From NCBI GenBank assembly GCA_038373865.1, contig JAXGGA010001106.1:105141-169140 (forward strand): 64,000 bases of DNA, given 5' to 3'. Origin of the DNA: Uloborus plumipes. Lineage: Eukaryota; Arthropoda; Arachnida; Araneae; Uloboridae. The notes beneath the pieces are model-generated. The model had not been told where the DNA came from and made no database searches. It worked only from the letters and a program-made list of their open reading frames with translations. Each line of letters opens with the position of its first letter. Position 1 is the stretch's first letter. A program made the position numbers and the translations under genes. Below are positions 13,801-22,412 of this stretch, in pieces.

Positions 13801-16800
13801 CCTTCACCTTCCAGGCCGTCGTGTAGCCCATGTAGGAGCCCGCGGCGCTCTCGCCCGAGGCGTCGTGGCCCGAGGGGTGTCCCCTGTAGCCGAGGTTCGT
13901 CGTCACGGAAGGATCGCAGGGGGACGTGGGAGGGGTGAGGACCCCCGCGAGGAGGGAAGCCTTCTGCTGGGAAGCACAGAAGCCGGAAGAGGAGGAGGTG
14001 CCGAAGGAGGAGAACTGGGTGACGCCGGAGTTCTGGCCGATGGCGGAGAGCTCGTCGATTTCGGTCACGAGTACGTAGCTCGAGGGATAGCGCATTTTTA
14101 TGCCACCTGTAAGAGACACCACATACAATGAAAGACAAGTTTTAACACAGAAAAGCATAACTAAATAAATAAAAACTTTGTGTTGGTGCCGCAGAGCGAT
14201 AAATGGCGAATCTCTCTTCGCCATGCGCGCCAATACGCCCAAAGGGTTACTTTTTTACTTTAAATACAGCCACAATCTTCATTTTTAGTTAGAGTCACCT
14301 AAACTCTTGTACTTAGTGTAGTTGTTGTAATCTCTAAGAAAATATAGCGGGAAACTCCCCATTTGGTTGTTTGGTAGTAGAATAAAAATGATTTGTTGTT
14401 TCATCTGTTGAACATTATTGCATCGCACGAATAGCCTTTGTGTTTGAAAAGTTTTTAAAAAATAATAAAACTTTAAGAGCCACAAGTTCTAACTCAGAAA
14501 AGCCTATGTTTGATATTTTCCCAATCAGTTAAATTCGAAAAGAACTGTCGTGAAATATCTTAATGTATTTATACTACAAGTGAACGTCGCTTTTTATGAA
14601 CATTTCTCACTCCCTAATTTCTCAGGCAATATGAAATAGAACTAAAAGAAAAAAAAGGTTAAATCAATCTGTAACGTGAAGTTTTCAAAAGATTATTCTT
14701 TTAATAAGTTACAATACTAATTAAAGAGCAAATGGAAGAAAGGCAAAATGTCTCCCCCCCCCCCAAGTTAAATTCAAAATAACAACACGGAGTGTTAGTA
14801 GAGCAGAATTTTTTGCTTTATTTGAACAGTTGTGTAAAAAAAAGGATCAAGGCAAAAAATCACTCCAAAGTTTATGCTACAATGAGGAAAAACTGGTTTT
14901 GAACAGTAAACTCGACTTTCTGAAACACTGGGAAGATAGTTGCCTTTCTTCCTTTCCCCTTCTTCGATTTAAACAACGTTGAAAGATATCGGTTTGAAAA
15001 AAAAAATTACGTTACAAATAAAAAAATAATAAAATATCAAAATAGTCAGATCAAACATATAAATAATTTTTAAATTATATTAAATGAAAAACAAAATGAC
15101 AGCAATGATTCAAATTGTTGCCTACTAATCCTAAAGTACATTATTAATATTCTATCTTGAATGTAAATGCTCTAATGTATCTCAAACGTCTTGGCAGCAC
15201 AACAAAGAACATTCAAGACTTAATCTTGCCAAAGAGCCTAAATCTATACAAAAGAGATAGACTAAGAGGATTAAAGCATGTATCTTAATGTAGGAAGAAT
15301 TTAGTTAGATAGTAAATGAATTATATAATGTTTACAAACTTTTATACACCTTATTTGCAAAAAATATGAAACTTTTCTCTATGAAAAAACCAACTAACCA
15401 ACTATGACTTCCACTGCTGACATGATCTGGTCATCGTCACTAACAGATTCTTTCGCATTTTTTGACCGTAATGGATAAAAGTGATGCCAATCACTCAACA
15501 ATCTCTGGGTGGTAATATCTGTTTCTTTGTAACTTTGACCAGTCAGAGTGCCTGCCATTCCATATGGACAAAGTATCACTGAAAAGAATTGACACTGAAT
15601 TAATTATCTAACATTTAAAAAGATAAACAAATCATATAAAACCAGTTGTACAGCACAATGTTGAAATTATGCTCACATTCCTTTCCATTTCAGAACTGAA
15701 ATTTAAAAATTCACTCCGATGCAGTAAAAGCAGTTTTTGATAGTTATGACACTTCTAATTTTGGACAAGAACTGGACTGTTTATTTGAATACAATAAACC
15801 CATTTTGCAGCTAATGTTAAGTGACAAATTAACCTTATCATTCATCCCACAAAACAAAAATACAAAGTTTTAGATTTTGATATACTCACATTAAATATTT
15901 TGAGGTTAATAAAAAAAAAATTAGAAAGGCATTTTCAAGAAATATGTAAAACATAAATAAATGTATAAATAAAAAGTTTAAATGAAAATGGAACGAAATT
16001 TTATTTGTTTACTTTGTACAAAGCTTGGTAAACTTTGAAAAAAGCGAATGAAAAAAAGATAGAAATTTTGAATGTAGAATTTAAAGAAGAGAGACTTACT
16101 CCTTTATATGGTGCTTAAATGGTACTATATGGTACTTTAAGGTGCTACTTTATATAATATGGTGCAAAAAACCTTCAAATTTTAGGACTAAGGGAAAAAA
16201 CATATTTCTTTAAAAATTTAGGAAATTTACTTCTAAACAAATTCAGTTTATGATTTTTGTAAAACAGAAGTCAAAATATAAATATACCTTTCAAGCCTGT
16301 GTGGCAGCCCTGTGCTAATGATAAATGCTGACGCGTTAGCTGACACACTGGAATTCGTTGTCTGACATCCACACTTGCACAAACAGTACTTTCTCCATGG
16401 ATAAAAAAGTGAAAAGCAAAAGAAAGTTGCGGGCTGTAAAAAAGCAACAACATTTTTAAGTAATTATCCAAAAATGACAAAATGCAAATTTATTCTTTAA
16501 TTTATTTTTGAGATATTTCACACTCTAGGAAAAAATCAGTAACTAGACTACAATTAAAATAAGAACAAAAATTAAGGTTGAGTATTTAGAACAAATTTAA
16601 CATCTTAAAAAGGTAAAATATATAGCTTTAAAGTCAACAATATTTTTTTAAAAACACTAAAGCAATATCAATGTTTGTTAAAAAGTATACAAAACCTACA
16701 CAAAACATTTTTGCTATAGTTGAACATAGTAAACACATTTTTCTAACATGGGTTCTAAATGCCAGACTAGCAAAGCAAGCTGGATAGAAATGACTATTTT

Positions 16801-18036
16801 ACTGCAAGTTGTTACGCACTTAAAAAATTATAATAATAAAAAAAATTTTAAATTTAAAAATAAACAAAATATTAACAAATTTACAAACAGAATTTCAGAT
16901 CAGAAGCAATGAAGATAAATCATTCATTTGAGAAAATTAATTAGAACAGTAATTAATTCAAAAGATAAAGGCAACAATTTTAAAACAAAACAAGTCACAC
17001 AAAGAGAAAAAAGTTGAAAACAACACAACTGAAAACCTTATTCCTTCAACATAAAAACACAACATATTTTAAAGGAGACTGAAAAGTTTCTTGTGTGGTA
17101 AAAGTTTTTTTCAGATTCAAATTATTGCTATTACAGAAGCAAAAAATCAGTTTAAAAGAGCAAACCAAATAACAAGAGGTTGTTTTTGTAATAAAGCTAA
17201 AAATATTATAAGAATATCTGGATTTATAACCAACAAATACACGAGATTTTGCAAATTGCAGGAAATGTAAAGCACATGGCATTAAATCATTAAAAGCATA
17301 GGTGCTTCAATAAAGAGAGGGTTTTTTTTTTTTTTTAACTGATAAGTCGGAGGGTTTTTTTTTTATTTCACAACATTGACACAAAATTTTTTTGTTAAAA
17401 TCGTTTGTGGAGCATTGATAAAACAAGGGCGGGAAGAGACCAATCATCCATAAAATGTAAAATCAGAACATTAAGTAGCTTCCCTCCCCTCTTTCAGAAA
17501 AGAAGGATTCTGTGTCTATGTTTATTTAATTTGTGGAGAACAAGGCCCCATAATGGAGGATCACAGCCCCATTCTCTGTCATCAGAAGGTCTTTTTAACC
17601 CCCTACTCCCCATCACTAAAAACATTTTATTTTTCTTCAAACTTGGACAAACATTTTTTTCTAAGTAGCTTTTATACTTTTCGCCTTATATCACAAACTG
17701 ACACATTAAAAATATATAATAAATAAAAGAAAAAAAATCCACATGGAAGCTTTACCTTTTAACACCCTTTTCATTGCCATCATAAGGCTGTACAAACCAC
17801 TTCCCAAGGCGAGAAAATCCCTTAGATAGCAAACTCCTACATGAAGATAAGAAAGAAGTTGGGTTAAATATTCACATGAAAAAACAGCAATTCAACAATT
17901 GCATATACAGCTCTAGCCTAATTAAAATACAATGAAAAAGAATATTACCTTTCTATTAAGTTGTGTAACGCTTTAAAAAGAAGAGTTCTACATTCGTATG
18001 AAAGACCATTTTCCCACGATCCTTGCTCAGGATCCG
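1039..18036 (-). CDS. MED13: MED13, Mediator kinase-module subunit (13 internal exons, both ends missing)
   Basis: MED13 (Skuld in flies) links the CDK8-cyclin C-MED12 kinase module to core Mediator in the nucleus. Thirteen exons were joined by eye, in transcript order: 18036-17949, 17836-17756, 16433-16288, 15578-15399, 14106-13686, 12704-12065, 10996-10692, 8399-8192, 6874-6602, 6360-6264, 4780-4611, 3354-3131 and 1868-1039. All have GT donors and AG acceptors, and all phases agree (3,663 nt, about 1,221 residues). Segments shared with animal MED13 include [76 protein letters not shown] and [21 protein letters not shown]. Human MED13 has 2,174 residues, so this is roughly the first half without its extreme N-terminus. 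There is a single copy and no frameshift. Whether an invertebrate has one MED13 or separate MED13/MED13L genes cannot be judged here; one is usual. Confidence 0.96.
1869..2804 (-). other. MED13 intron, no feature seen
   Basis: Very AT-rich intron sequence with scattered A-runs. I see no repeat with clear ends and no missed exon. Confidence 0.5.
2809..3037. mobile_element. piggyBac-type MITE, 229 bp
   Basis: Flanked by TTAA on both sides (2805-2808 and 3038-3041). Termini are CCTTTTGGAACTGGGC on the left and GCCCGGTTCCTAAAGG on the right, which are inverted repeats. A second inverted pair (GTACGACAGTTG / CTGTCGTACC) lies inside. The right end is 93 nt downstream of the donor of the MED13 exon 3131-3354. 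Confidence 0.8.
3131..3354 (-). CDS. MED13: MED13 exon: DWSFVYKLP segment
   Basis: It encodes [20 protein letters not shown], then [20 protein letters not shown] and YKPSWTNN, aligning with [23 protein letters not shown]...YRQSW of human MED13. The acceptor is ATTTTTCAG and the donor TTCTAA|GTGAGTAC; phase 0 to phase 2. Confidence 0.95.
3650..4271. mobile_element. hAT-type MITE, 622 bp
   Basis: Termini are CAGTAGTTCCTAAAATGG and, on the right, AGTTTGGGAACCCCTG, the CAGNGGTTCCCAAACT style of hAT elements. The flanking octamers ATATAGAT and ATATAAAT match at 7 of 8 positions. Internal GGGGTCCACGTGGACCCC-like stretches recur near both ends. It lies in the MED13 intron. Confidence 0.8.
4611..4780 (-). 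CDS. MED13: MED13 exon: [10 protein letters not shown] segment
   Basis: It encodes [20 protein letters not shown], matching ADLHKMYPTPPSLEQH of human MED13, then [20 protein letters not shown] and ends CSPYYEPVK. The acceptor is CAATTTTAG and the donor AAAG|GTAACG; phase 1 to phase 0. Confidence 0.95.
4781..5434 (-). other. MED13 intron, no feature seen
   Basis: AT-rich intron stretch between the MFPTPPSLE exon and a retroelement remnant. I see nothing recognisable in it. Confidence 0.4.
5435..6233 (+). mobile_element. ACTAGCCGGG-headed interspersed element
   Basis: The head is ACTAGCCGGGTACCCGGCCC and the tail is AAAATCGGTCCAGTAGTTTGG...TTTTTTATGTATATAGATT. This head-and-tail plan (ACTAG...CCGGCNNTGCC... 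and ...CAGTAGTTTNG...TATATA) is widespread in arthropod genomes as short non-autonomous elements. I do not assign a superfamily. A second member lies at 59,343-60,951. The right end lies 30 nt from the donor of the 97-nt MED13 exon. Confidence 0.6.
6264..6360 (-). CDS. MED13: MED13 exon: 97-nt short exon
   Basis: It encodes [20 protein letters not shown] and then [14 protein letters not shown] found it because the flanking exons do not join in phase (0 against 1) without it; its length, 97 nt, supplies exactly the missing phase. The acceptor is TTAGTTTCAG and the donor TTTTAG|GTATGCTG. It sits where vertebrate MED13 has its variable KESKTGNLDPLSC linker. A retroelement ends about 30 nt beyond its donor. 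Confidence 0.85.
6602..6874 (-). CDS. MED13: MED13 exon: repeated LTP motifs and DLENIF acidic segment
   Basis: It encodes [19 protein letters not shown] with several LTP/TP motifs (LTPESQ, LTPGQ, LTPTQ, LTPRN), then [22 protein letters not shown], which aligns with YTDLDNLFNSDEDELTPG of human MED13. The acceptor is GATAATACAG and the donor GATTTG|GTAAGATT; phase 0 to phase 0. Confidence 0.92.
7099..7599 (-). pseudogene. Decayed LINE ORF2 end (RNase H tail and Cys/His motif)
   Basis: One reading frame, broken by two TAA stops near 7,384 and 7,339. The upstream part reads [18 protein letters not shown], resembling the end of LINE-encoded RNase H (HVGIxGNExADxLAKKGT). The downstream part reads [20 protein letters not shown] followed by HLKNTGI and [19 protein letters not shown], the HL..GI..C..C..(V)EH...C signature after RNase H in Jockey/I-type LINEs. 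The catalytic reverse transcriptase is absent. It lies in a MED13 intron in the same orientation as the gene and is a dead fragment. Confidence 0.75.
7600..8191 (-). other. MED13 intron, no feature seen
   Basis: AT-rich intron sequence; no exon or bounded repeat recognised. Confidence 0.4.
8192..8399 (-). CDS. MED13: MED13 exon: basic KRRKLWL and DPYEF segment
   Basis: It encodes [20 protein letters not shown] and later [20 protein letters not shown]. The latter aligns with IDPYAFVEGDEEF of human MED13. The acceptor is TTAATTTTTAG and the donor GAA|GTAAGTAA; phase 2 to phase 0. The KRRK stretch could be a nuclear localisation signal (inference). Confidence 0.9.
8668..8753. repeat. Two tandem palindromes
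   Basis: TTCGGCACATAAAACAGTTA is followed by its near-perfect reverse complement, closing at 8,711. Six bases later the same palindrome starts again, missing only its last bases. Each can fold as a hairpin with arms of about 20 nt. It lies in the MED13 intron before the KRRKLWL exon. Confidence 0.9.
9460..9968. mobile_element. piggyBac-type MITE, 509 bp
   Basis: TTAA at 9456-9459 and 9969-9972. Termini CCCTTCACTGCACG and CGTGCAGTGAAGGG are perfect inverted repeats. The interior repeats the word TGGCAC/GTGCC on both strands. No transposase is encoded. Confidence 0.9.
9973..10691 (-). other. MED13 intron remainder
   Basis: AT-rich. Short plus-strand open frames (67 and 62 codons) lack homology and look like chance. 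Confidence 0.4.
10692..10996 (-). CDS. MED13: MED13 exon: Asn/Ser-rich linker to [17 protein letters not shown]
   Basis: It begins [20 protein letters not shown], has an Asn-rich run, then [19 protein letters not shown] and [14 protein letters not shown]. The acceptor is TTACTTTCAG and the donor TTTG|GTAAGTG; phase 0 to phase 2. The [15 protein letters not shown] end resembles the fly/insect MED13 motif with LYDF...W before a basic segment. Placement is supported by phases on both sides. Confidence 0.87.
11270..12043 (-). mobile_element. Non-autonomous repeat, ACTACTTCCTTTTA family
   Basis: Read on the minus strand it starts near ACCCCACACTACTTCCTTTTA and contains AAAATATCGCCAAT and ACATTGATTTACCCCAAAAA. 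The same landmarks occur in the same order at 40,351-41,132 on the plus strand. The far end near 11,270 is uncertain. Its start lies only about 20 nt from the donor of the MED13 exon 12065-12704. A hAT MITE is nested in it. Confidence 0.7.
11500..11656. mobile_element. Nested hAT-type MITE, 157 bp
   Basis: Termini CAGGGCCGTCATTTAGAG and, on the right, TTGAATGACGGGCCTG. The flanking octamers GTCTCTTG and GTCTCGTG match at 7 of 8. The same family occurs at 55,199-55,551. It interrupts the larger repeat in this intron, so it inserted later. Confidence 0.8.
12065..12704 (-). CDS. MED13: MED13 exon: GC-rich disordered Ser/Pro linker
   Basis: This 640-nt exon begins [18 protein letters not shown] and continues through low-complexity Ala/Ser/Pro/Gly sequence, including [19 protein letters not shown] and [13 protein letters not shown], ending KIVTDM. 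The acceptor is CTTTGCAG and the donor GATATG|GTAAGG; phase 2 to phase 0. It is presumably an intrinsically disordered linker with little cross-species identity. The assignment rests on phase, order and an open frame. Its base composition is far more GC-rich than anything nearby. Confidence 0.88.
12705..13351 (-). other. MED13 intron part
   Basis: AT-rich intron sequence upstream of the 640-nt exon. No exon seen. Confidence 0.4.
13352..13633. mobile_element. piggyBac-type MITE, 282 bp
   Basis: TTAA at 13348-13351 and 13634-13637. Termini CCTTTAAGAACTGGG and, read inward from the right, CCTTTTGGATGCGGG. It is related in terminus to the copy at 2,809-3,037. Its right end is 52 nt from the donor of the LTPPTSP exon. 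Confidence 0.75.
13686..14106 (-). CDS. MED13: MED13 exon: YPSSYVLV to NCSR, with LTPPTSP degron-like motif
   Basis: It begins [18 protein letters not shown] (vertebrate [17 protein letters not shown]), passes through a Ser/Gly-rich linker, carries [13 protein letters not shown] at about 13,920-13,945, and ends with FWDFSDPSS...RCNCSR (vertebrate WDFVEATQRTNCS). The acceptor is CTCTTACAG and the donor TCAAG|GTATGCTG; phase 1 to phase 2. It is clearly GC-richer than flanking introns, which leaves long GC-rich shadow frames on both strands. Confidence 0.93.
15399..15578 (-). CDS. MED13: MED13 exon: [14 protein letters not shown] segment
   Basis: It opens with [20 protein letters not shown] and ends SAVEVIVG, matching vertebrate VILCPFGLNGTLTGQ...LAAVEVLVAGVRM. 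Phase 1 to phase 1; donor GTTG|GTTAGTTG. The acidic stretch ESVSDDDQ sits where the vertebrate protein has MDWEDD. Confidence 0.95.
16288..16433 (-). CDS. MED13: MED13 exon: FHFFIHGES segment
   Basis: It encodes [20 protein letters not shown], then [21 protein letters not shown] and more. The acceptor is TTTTTTACAG and the donor GAAAG|GTATATT; phase 2 to phase 1. It matches [27 protein letters not shown] of human MED13, still within the N-terminal domain. Confidence 0.95.
17756..17836 (-). CDS. MED13: MED13 exon: GKWFVQPY segment
   Basis: It encodes [20 protein letters not shown] and then NEKGVK. The acceptor is CTTCATGTAG and the donor AAAAG|GTAAAG; phase 2 to phase 2. It matches the vertebrate segment with RIGKWFVKPYEKDEKP. 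The intron before it is only 112 nt, the shortest in the gene. Confidence 0.94.
17949..18036 (-). CDS. MED13: MED13 exon: N-terminal domain, [10 protein letters not shown] segment
   Basis: It encodes [17 protein letters not shown] and then [13 protein letters not shown]. The acceptor is TTTTCAATAG and the donor AG|GTAATATT. It enters in phase 1 (needs one upstream base) and leaves in phase 2. The segment matches [23 protein letters not shown] of vertebrate MED13, in the Med13 N-terminal domain. It is the most upstream exon I can assign by homology. Confidence 0.95.
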
Positions 18037-19947
18037 CTATTGAAAAGAAAAGAAGTATAAGAACTCATACAACACCAAAGCCACAATGAAACAAGTCAAC
18101 AACTAGTGATAAGTTTTGTACTGTCAATGTTATTATCAATTATTTATTTACATACATACAAGTATATTATTAAGTAGGAATTAAAATTCCAGGTTATTCC
18201 AGTCCAGGTATTTTTACATGAGCCCCTTTATATGAACAACTGATTGAACTTTATGAAATTTAGTTTTAAATTTAAAAAAATTTAAAAATTGGAAAAATTT
18301 TGCCGGTGGATATCGCTAAATTCCAATTTTGGACCTAAGGTTTTTTGTTTCTTTGGAATTCATAATTTTGTGAAATGGATTAAATTTCCTTCCAAATAAA
18401 CCCTCGGAAATTCCGTAAAAACGCAGAATGACATCAAAATACGGTGTTCTGAAAATATGACATTTTTAACACTGATACAAAGTTATAAAACTATGTCGGA
18501 AACACGAAAATAAATATTTTAAAATAAGACTAATTCAAATAAATTTTTAAAGACTAGTTAAAATAAGTCAATTCTTAAGACTAATCTTAATTATACTGAT
18601 AACATTCAAAATTCAACTTAATTGATATGTGTTCTTTTGTTACGCTTACTGATGTTTATCATCTTGATAAACGACAATTATTATTTCAATGGTATTGAAT
18701 GTTTTCTACTTTCCTGAAAAACGACGAATAATAGTATGTCTCACTGTTTATTCAAGTTTTCCAAACACGAAAATCCTTGGTCCCGTTCCTGACCATACGC
18801 ATATATCACGCAAATTTTTCCAAAGGGGTGATGCAGAAAGAGTACTCTGCATCTGGTATTCGTTATGACCGGTTTTTTGTGGGGTTTATTTCTTACTATG
18901 TACTACGCTGTTCGCAGGCAGATTTATATTATGAAATCGAGACCTTGCATCAACGTACTAAAAAAGACCATATCTTATTTTTTTATTTTTTTTTTTTTTT
19001 TTCATGTTCATTTAAACTCTGGATGTTCCGAAAGAAAATAAAGACGCACACAATTTAATTTGTACATCTCTAATAGTTTTGCAGATGCAGAAAACTAAAA
19101 TTACTTCCAAAGTCTGCAATTTACAAGTTGACTCATAAATTTTTAATAATTTCATACAAAAAAATAAATAAAATAAGAAAGAAAAAGAAGGAAAATCCTT
19201 CATTAATATCAATGTTACTTTGTAATCTAAAGATTGACTAACATCAAACTGCTATCAACTATCGAAAGAGAAGCAAGTTTTAAACCTTCAAATTAAATTA
19301 TTCTAATAAAGAAAAGGCGGAAAATAACCGCATTTGAATCTCCGCAATCAAGCGATTCAACGAAGAGTAAAAAAAATAAGAGAAACACGGATTTAAAATT
19401 CGTTAGATTAGATGCGTATGGTAGAGGGGGGGTAGAGAAGAGGAGACTATTACGTATAAAGGCTGAGGAAGTGCGTGCAATGGAAAGAACTTGCAGCTGT
19501 CAGCGATTTACAACCAACAGGTGTTAGAAAACTAGCTACGAACTAGGCGGAAAAAATAAGGAAGAATAAAATACAGAGTCAAAAAGAAAGTAAAAGTTAA
19601 AAAACGGTGGCCGAAAATTAAGCCGAATGAAAAATAAATTTCCACGAAGTAATGAATTCCATTGAAATGCTTTGTAAGCATATTCCAAAGAGTTTGCCCA
19701 CAATGTAGTACACGTTTCAACTGAATATTTTGCCCTAAATAATCCGAATAGAAAAATGACGAACTTGACCTTCTTGCAAACTAACAAGATAATGTTCCAA
19801 GCAAAGCAGCTACAATCTTAGCGACCAAAAGGATCAGAAATACGATTGGTTTCTCATGTTTCTATTATTCACTAATTAAATAACTGCAAATCCCAAATTT
19901 GCTATTACTCAAGAAGCAACCTAGTAGAACGTAAGTTTAATATTTAC
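18037..19947 (-). other. MED13 5' intron, no exon recognised
   Basis: AT-rich, with a T-run near 18,985. I searched it for the expected upstream MED13 segment with a Trp-rich WIFWWG-like motif and did not find it. Confidence 0.4.
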
Positions 19948-20088
19948 CGTCAATCGGGACAACGTTGCTAAGTGGGACATCTTTGCATGTTTTAGAAAAC
20001 GCTCTACGAAGTTCTATTAGCTCATAGATAGGCATAGGGTAGATTCTTTGTGAAATGAAACCACTACCACAACTATTAGCTGATTTTG
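19948..20088 (-). CDS. Candidate alternative 5' exon of MED13 (unproven)
   Basis: An open minus-strand frame encodes MPIYELIELRRAFSKTCKDV and then PLSNVVPID, closed by a donor GACG|GTAAATATT in phase 1. The first homology-supported MED13 exon needs exactly a phase-1 partner, giving ...[14 protein letters not shown]. Upstream of the Met the frame stays open back to a TAA near 20,090. Against it: the sequence does not resemble the conserved MED13 N-terminus, and one in three random donors would match the phase. It could be an alternative first exon or chance. Confidence 0.25.
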
Positions 20089-20387
20089 GAACTTAGTAGT
20101 GCTTTATCGCAAATATTGTTTCTAAATTGAAGGGCTTGAAAGATGAAGGGGCTATGTTACATTTTAAAAAATGGACACTCTGTGCAATGGTAAGCAATGA
20201 ATACAGGTAAGCAAATAAAACTTGGTACATCAAGCAGTAGATGTCAATAGACCATTTTCATACGCACACTAATGACAAAACCAGAAAACAAAAATGCTGC
20301 AACAACAAAACTTTGTGACTTTAACTACTCGCAATTTCTGTTTCGTCACATAACCCCTTCAATTACCATACTGTTGGCCCCTCTTAA

Positions 20388-20522
20388 TCAGGTAACGAAT
20401 ACCACGCGCAGACGAATAAAACATCCGGGAGCAGAATATTTCTCCATGCCATAAGCGCAGTGTTAAAGTTCCCCAATAAAATTTCTTAGAACCGATGATA
20501 TTCGTTTAAGCGGGGCCGACAG
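20388..20522. mobile_element. Tigger-like MITE, 5'-truncated copy
   Basis: The right end is TTCGTTTAAGCGGGGCCGAC then AG|TA, the same terminus as the copies at 23.8, 33.7, 55.3 and 60.2 kb. The left part starts inside the family at AATCAGGTAACGAATACC. Confidence 0.7.
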
Positions 20523-20524
20523 TA

Positions 20525-22408
20525 CTGGCAATGTGTTGAAACTAAGGACTCTCGGGGAGGCCCAACAGCGAGGGGCGGTTGAACAAAAACCCCTAATTTA
20601 CTTTGCTGCGCCCCTGATTTCCATCAACTATTACACGGGAAAAAATATAAATTCTAAAATCTTCAGAAAATTTGTTGCTTTCCAACTGAAATTACAATCA
20701 AAGAATAGGCGACGGACAAGTCAAAGAGTAATTCGATTTTTGACGGAACAAAAGAGAAATGGAGTTGTGGTAGGCGAATTGCCAGAACACACCATTCTCT
20801 TGCGAAACACCTAAAATAGGAGGGTCAAAAGATCTTCCGCAACAGAATTCCGGAGCATATGCAGAAGTGTTCAAGTCTTTTTGGAGAACAGAACGTCAGT
20901 ATTCTTTGAATAAATTAGTCAAACTTTGTATTATAATGAGGCATCAAGTCCATCGCAGCTTAGACAAATTTTCAGCGTGTTATTATTCAACTTCGACTGA
21001 TTTGCATAATGGATCGACGGATTTCAGTATCCAATTTCATCAAAGCCTAGTTCAAATGTTAAAAGGAGGATGTACAATACGAAAGATTTTTAAAGGTAAA
21101 TCAACGCTTGTGGTATTTTTCCAAAAATGCTCTCAGGTGTTGAATATGATACTGCCAAAAGTTCGAATGAACTTCTGTATTTACAACAAGGCGAAGATAA
21201 AATTTTGCAATAAGGTATGAAAAAGTTGGTCCAACTACAGAATGGGATGACATCAAGCTCGAAATTGCGATGACAAGTTCAATTCGGATTTCATAAAGGG
21301 ATTAAAAACCGTTTTACACCCCACAACATCAGTGGCGTAGCTAGCATGGATGCACCTTGTGCGGGGCCTGATGATGTCCGGTCGGTTGAGTCGGTCCGGT
21401 GTCGGTTGAAGTTTTAAAAAATCATGTACGAGTGAAGGTATGGATTTCAATGCACCATATTTAAGTAAATATTAAAACGAATACAAGAATCGTGATGCAA
21501 ATCGAACAAAATTACTGCGGATGAAGCAAGGGCGGATACAAGGGAGGGGCGATGGGGGCGATCGCCTCTCTCTTGACGGATTCTTCTCCAGTAGTTTTTA
21601 GATTATGAAGTTCACAAAAGGTATTTTAGTTGATCTTTGATGATATTAAGGGAAAGGGTGGGGATTCGGGGCTCTGATCTGGAAATTTTTCGAAATTGAA
21701 GACCAATACATTTGTAATCAACATGTATGCATGGCGAAAAAAATGGGCAAGTAAGAAACAAAAATTAATCGCTCCTCCCTTGGCACATTTCTGGGTCCGC
21801 CCTTGGGATAAAGCTTCGAAAATAAATATTTGAAATTTTAGGAGTCATGAGCAACTCTGGAACTATTCTTTTGGGGTGTTGCATCCTCAGCAACCCCACT
21901 TTCGACAAGCGTGCTACTGAAAAAAAAAAAAAAAAAAGATACAGCAAACCTATACCGCGTATAATTTTTTACTTATAACAATTTTGGCTGACTGTATCTT
22001 TATTTTTTACTTTTCAAATCTGAATTCCGAACACTTTTTAGCAGTTAGAAAACTTGAGGAAAATATCGAGAAAAAAAGTACATCATTCTGCAAAGCACAT
22101 AATGTCTTCATTACATAATCATTTTATAGCGAAAATCTCGAGTTTTGAGTTAAATAAGTTTCATTTCTGAGATATTTAGATCTGGCTCTAATTTTCAAAA
22201 AACTACAGATTCTTGCAAAATTGAAAGACCACCTGCAGAAAAACTGCAGTTTTCTTCAACTAATGGAACTTCAAATCGCGACAACCCTATTATTAGATCA
22301 ATTTTACTAATAGCCATTTGCCATCGTTTGTTAGTAATATTTTTATCTACATTTTTATGCATACCTTAAGAGAAAACTCGATGGGGGTAGGTCAACATAA
22401 GTCGAATC
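20525..22408. other. Repeat-rich stretch, no gene recognised
   Basis: Open frames of 93 codons (20533-20814) and 117 codons (20867-21220) on the plus strand show no family signature, no splice context and no codon bias I can see. Around 21,530-21,800 are phrases such as GGGCGGATACAAGGGAGGGG and TGGGTCCGCCCTTGG that look like the ends of another inverted-repeat element. Confidence 0.35.
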
Positions 22409-22412
22409 TTAA

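Larger units (their letters stand above)
14107..17948 (-). other. MED13 introns between N-terminal exons
   Basis: Introns 14107-15398, 15579-16287, 16434-17755 and 17837-17948. All are AT-rich with A/T runs and a poly-C run near 14,755. I see no element with defined ends and no additional exon; phases of the flanking exons already agree. Confidence 0.6.

Noticed and set aside
19948..20036. MPIYEL start as mitochondrial ribosomal protein S6
   Set aside because: Only the first six residues resemble that family; the rest does not follow it.
20867..21220. 117-codon plus-strand open frame as a gene
   Set aside because: No family signature, no codon preference visible, no splice or promoter context; such lengths arise by chance in 64 kb.
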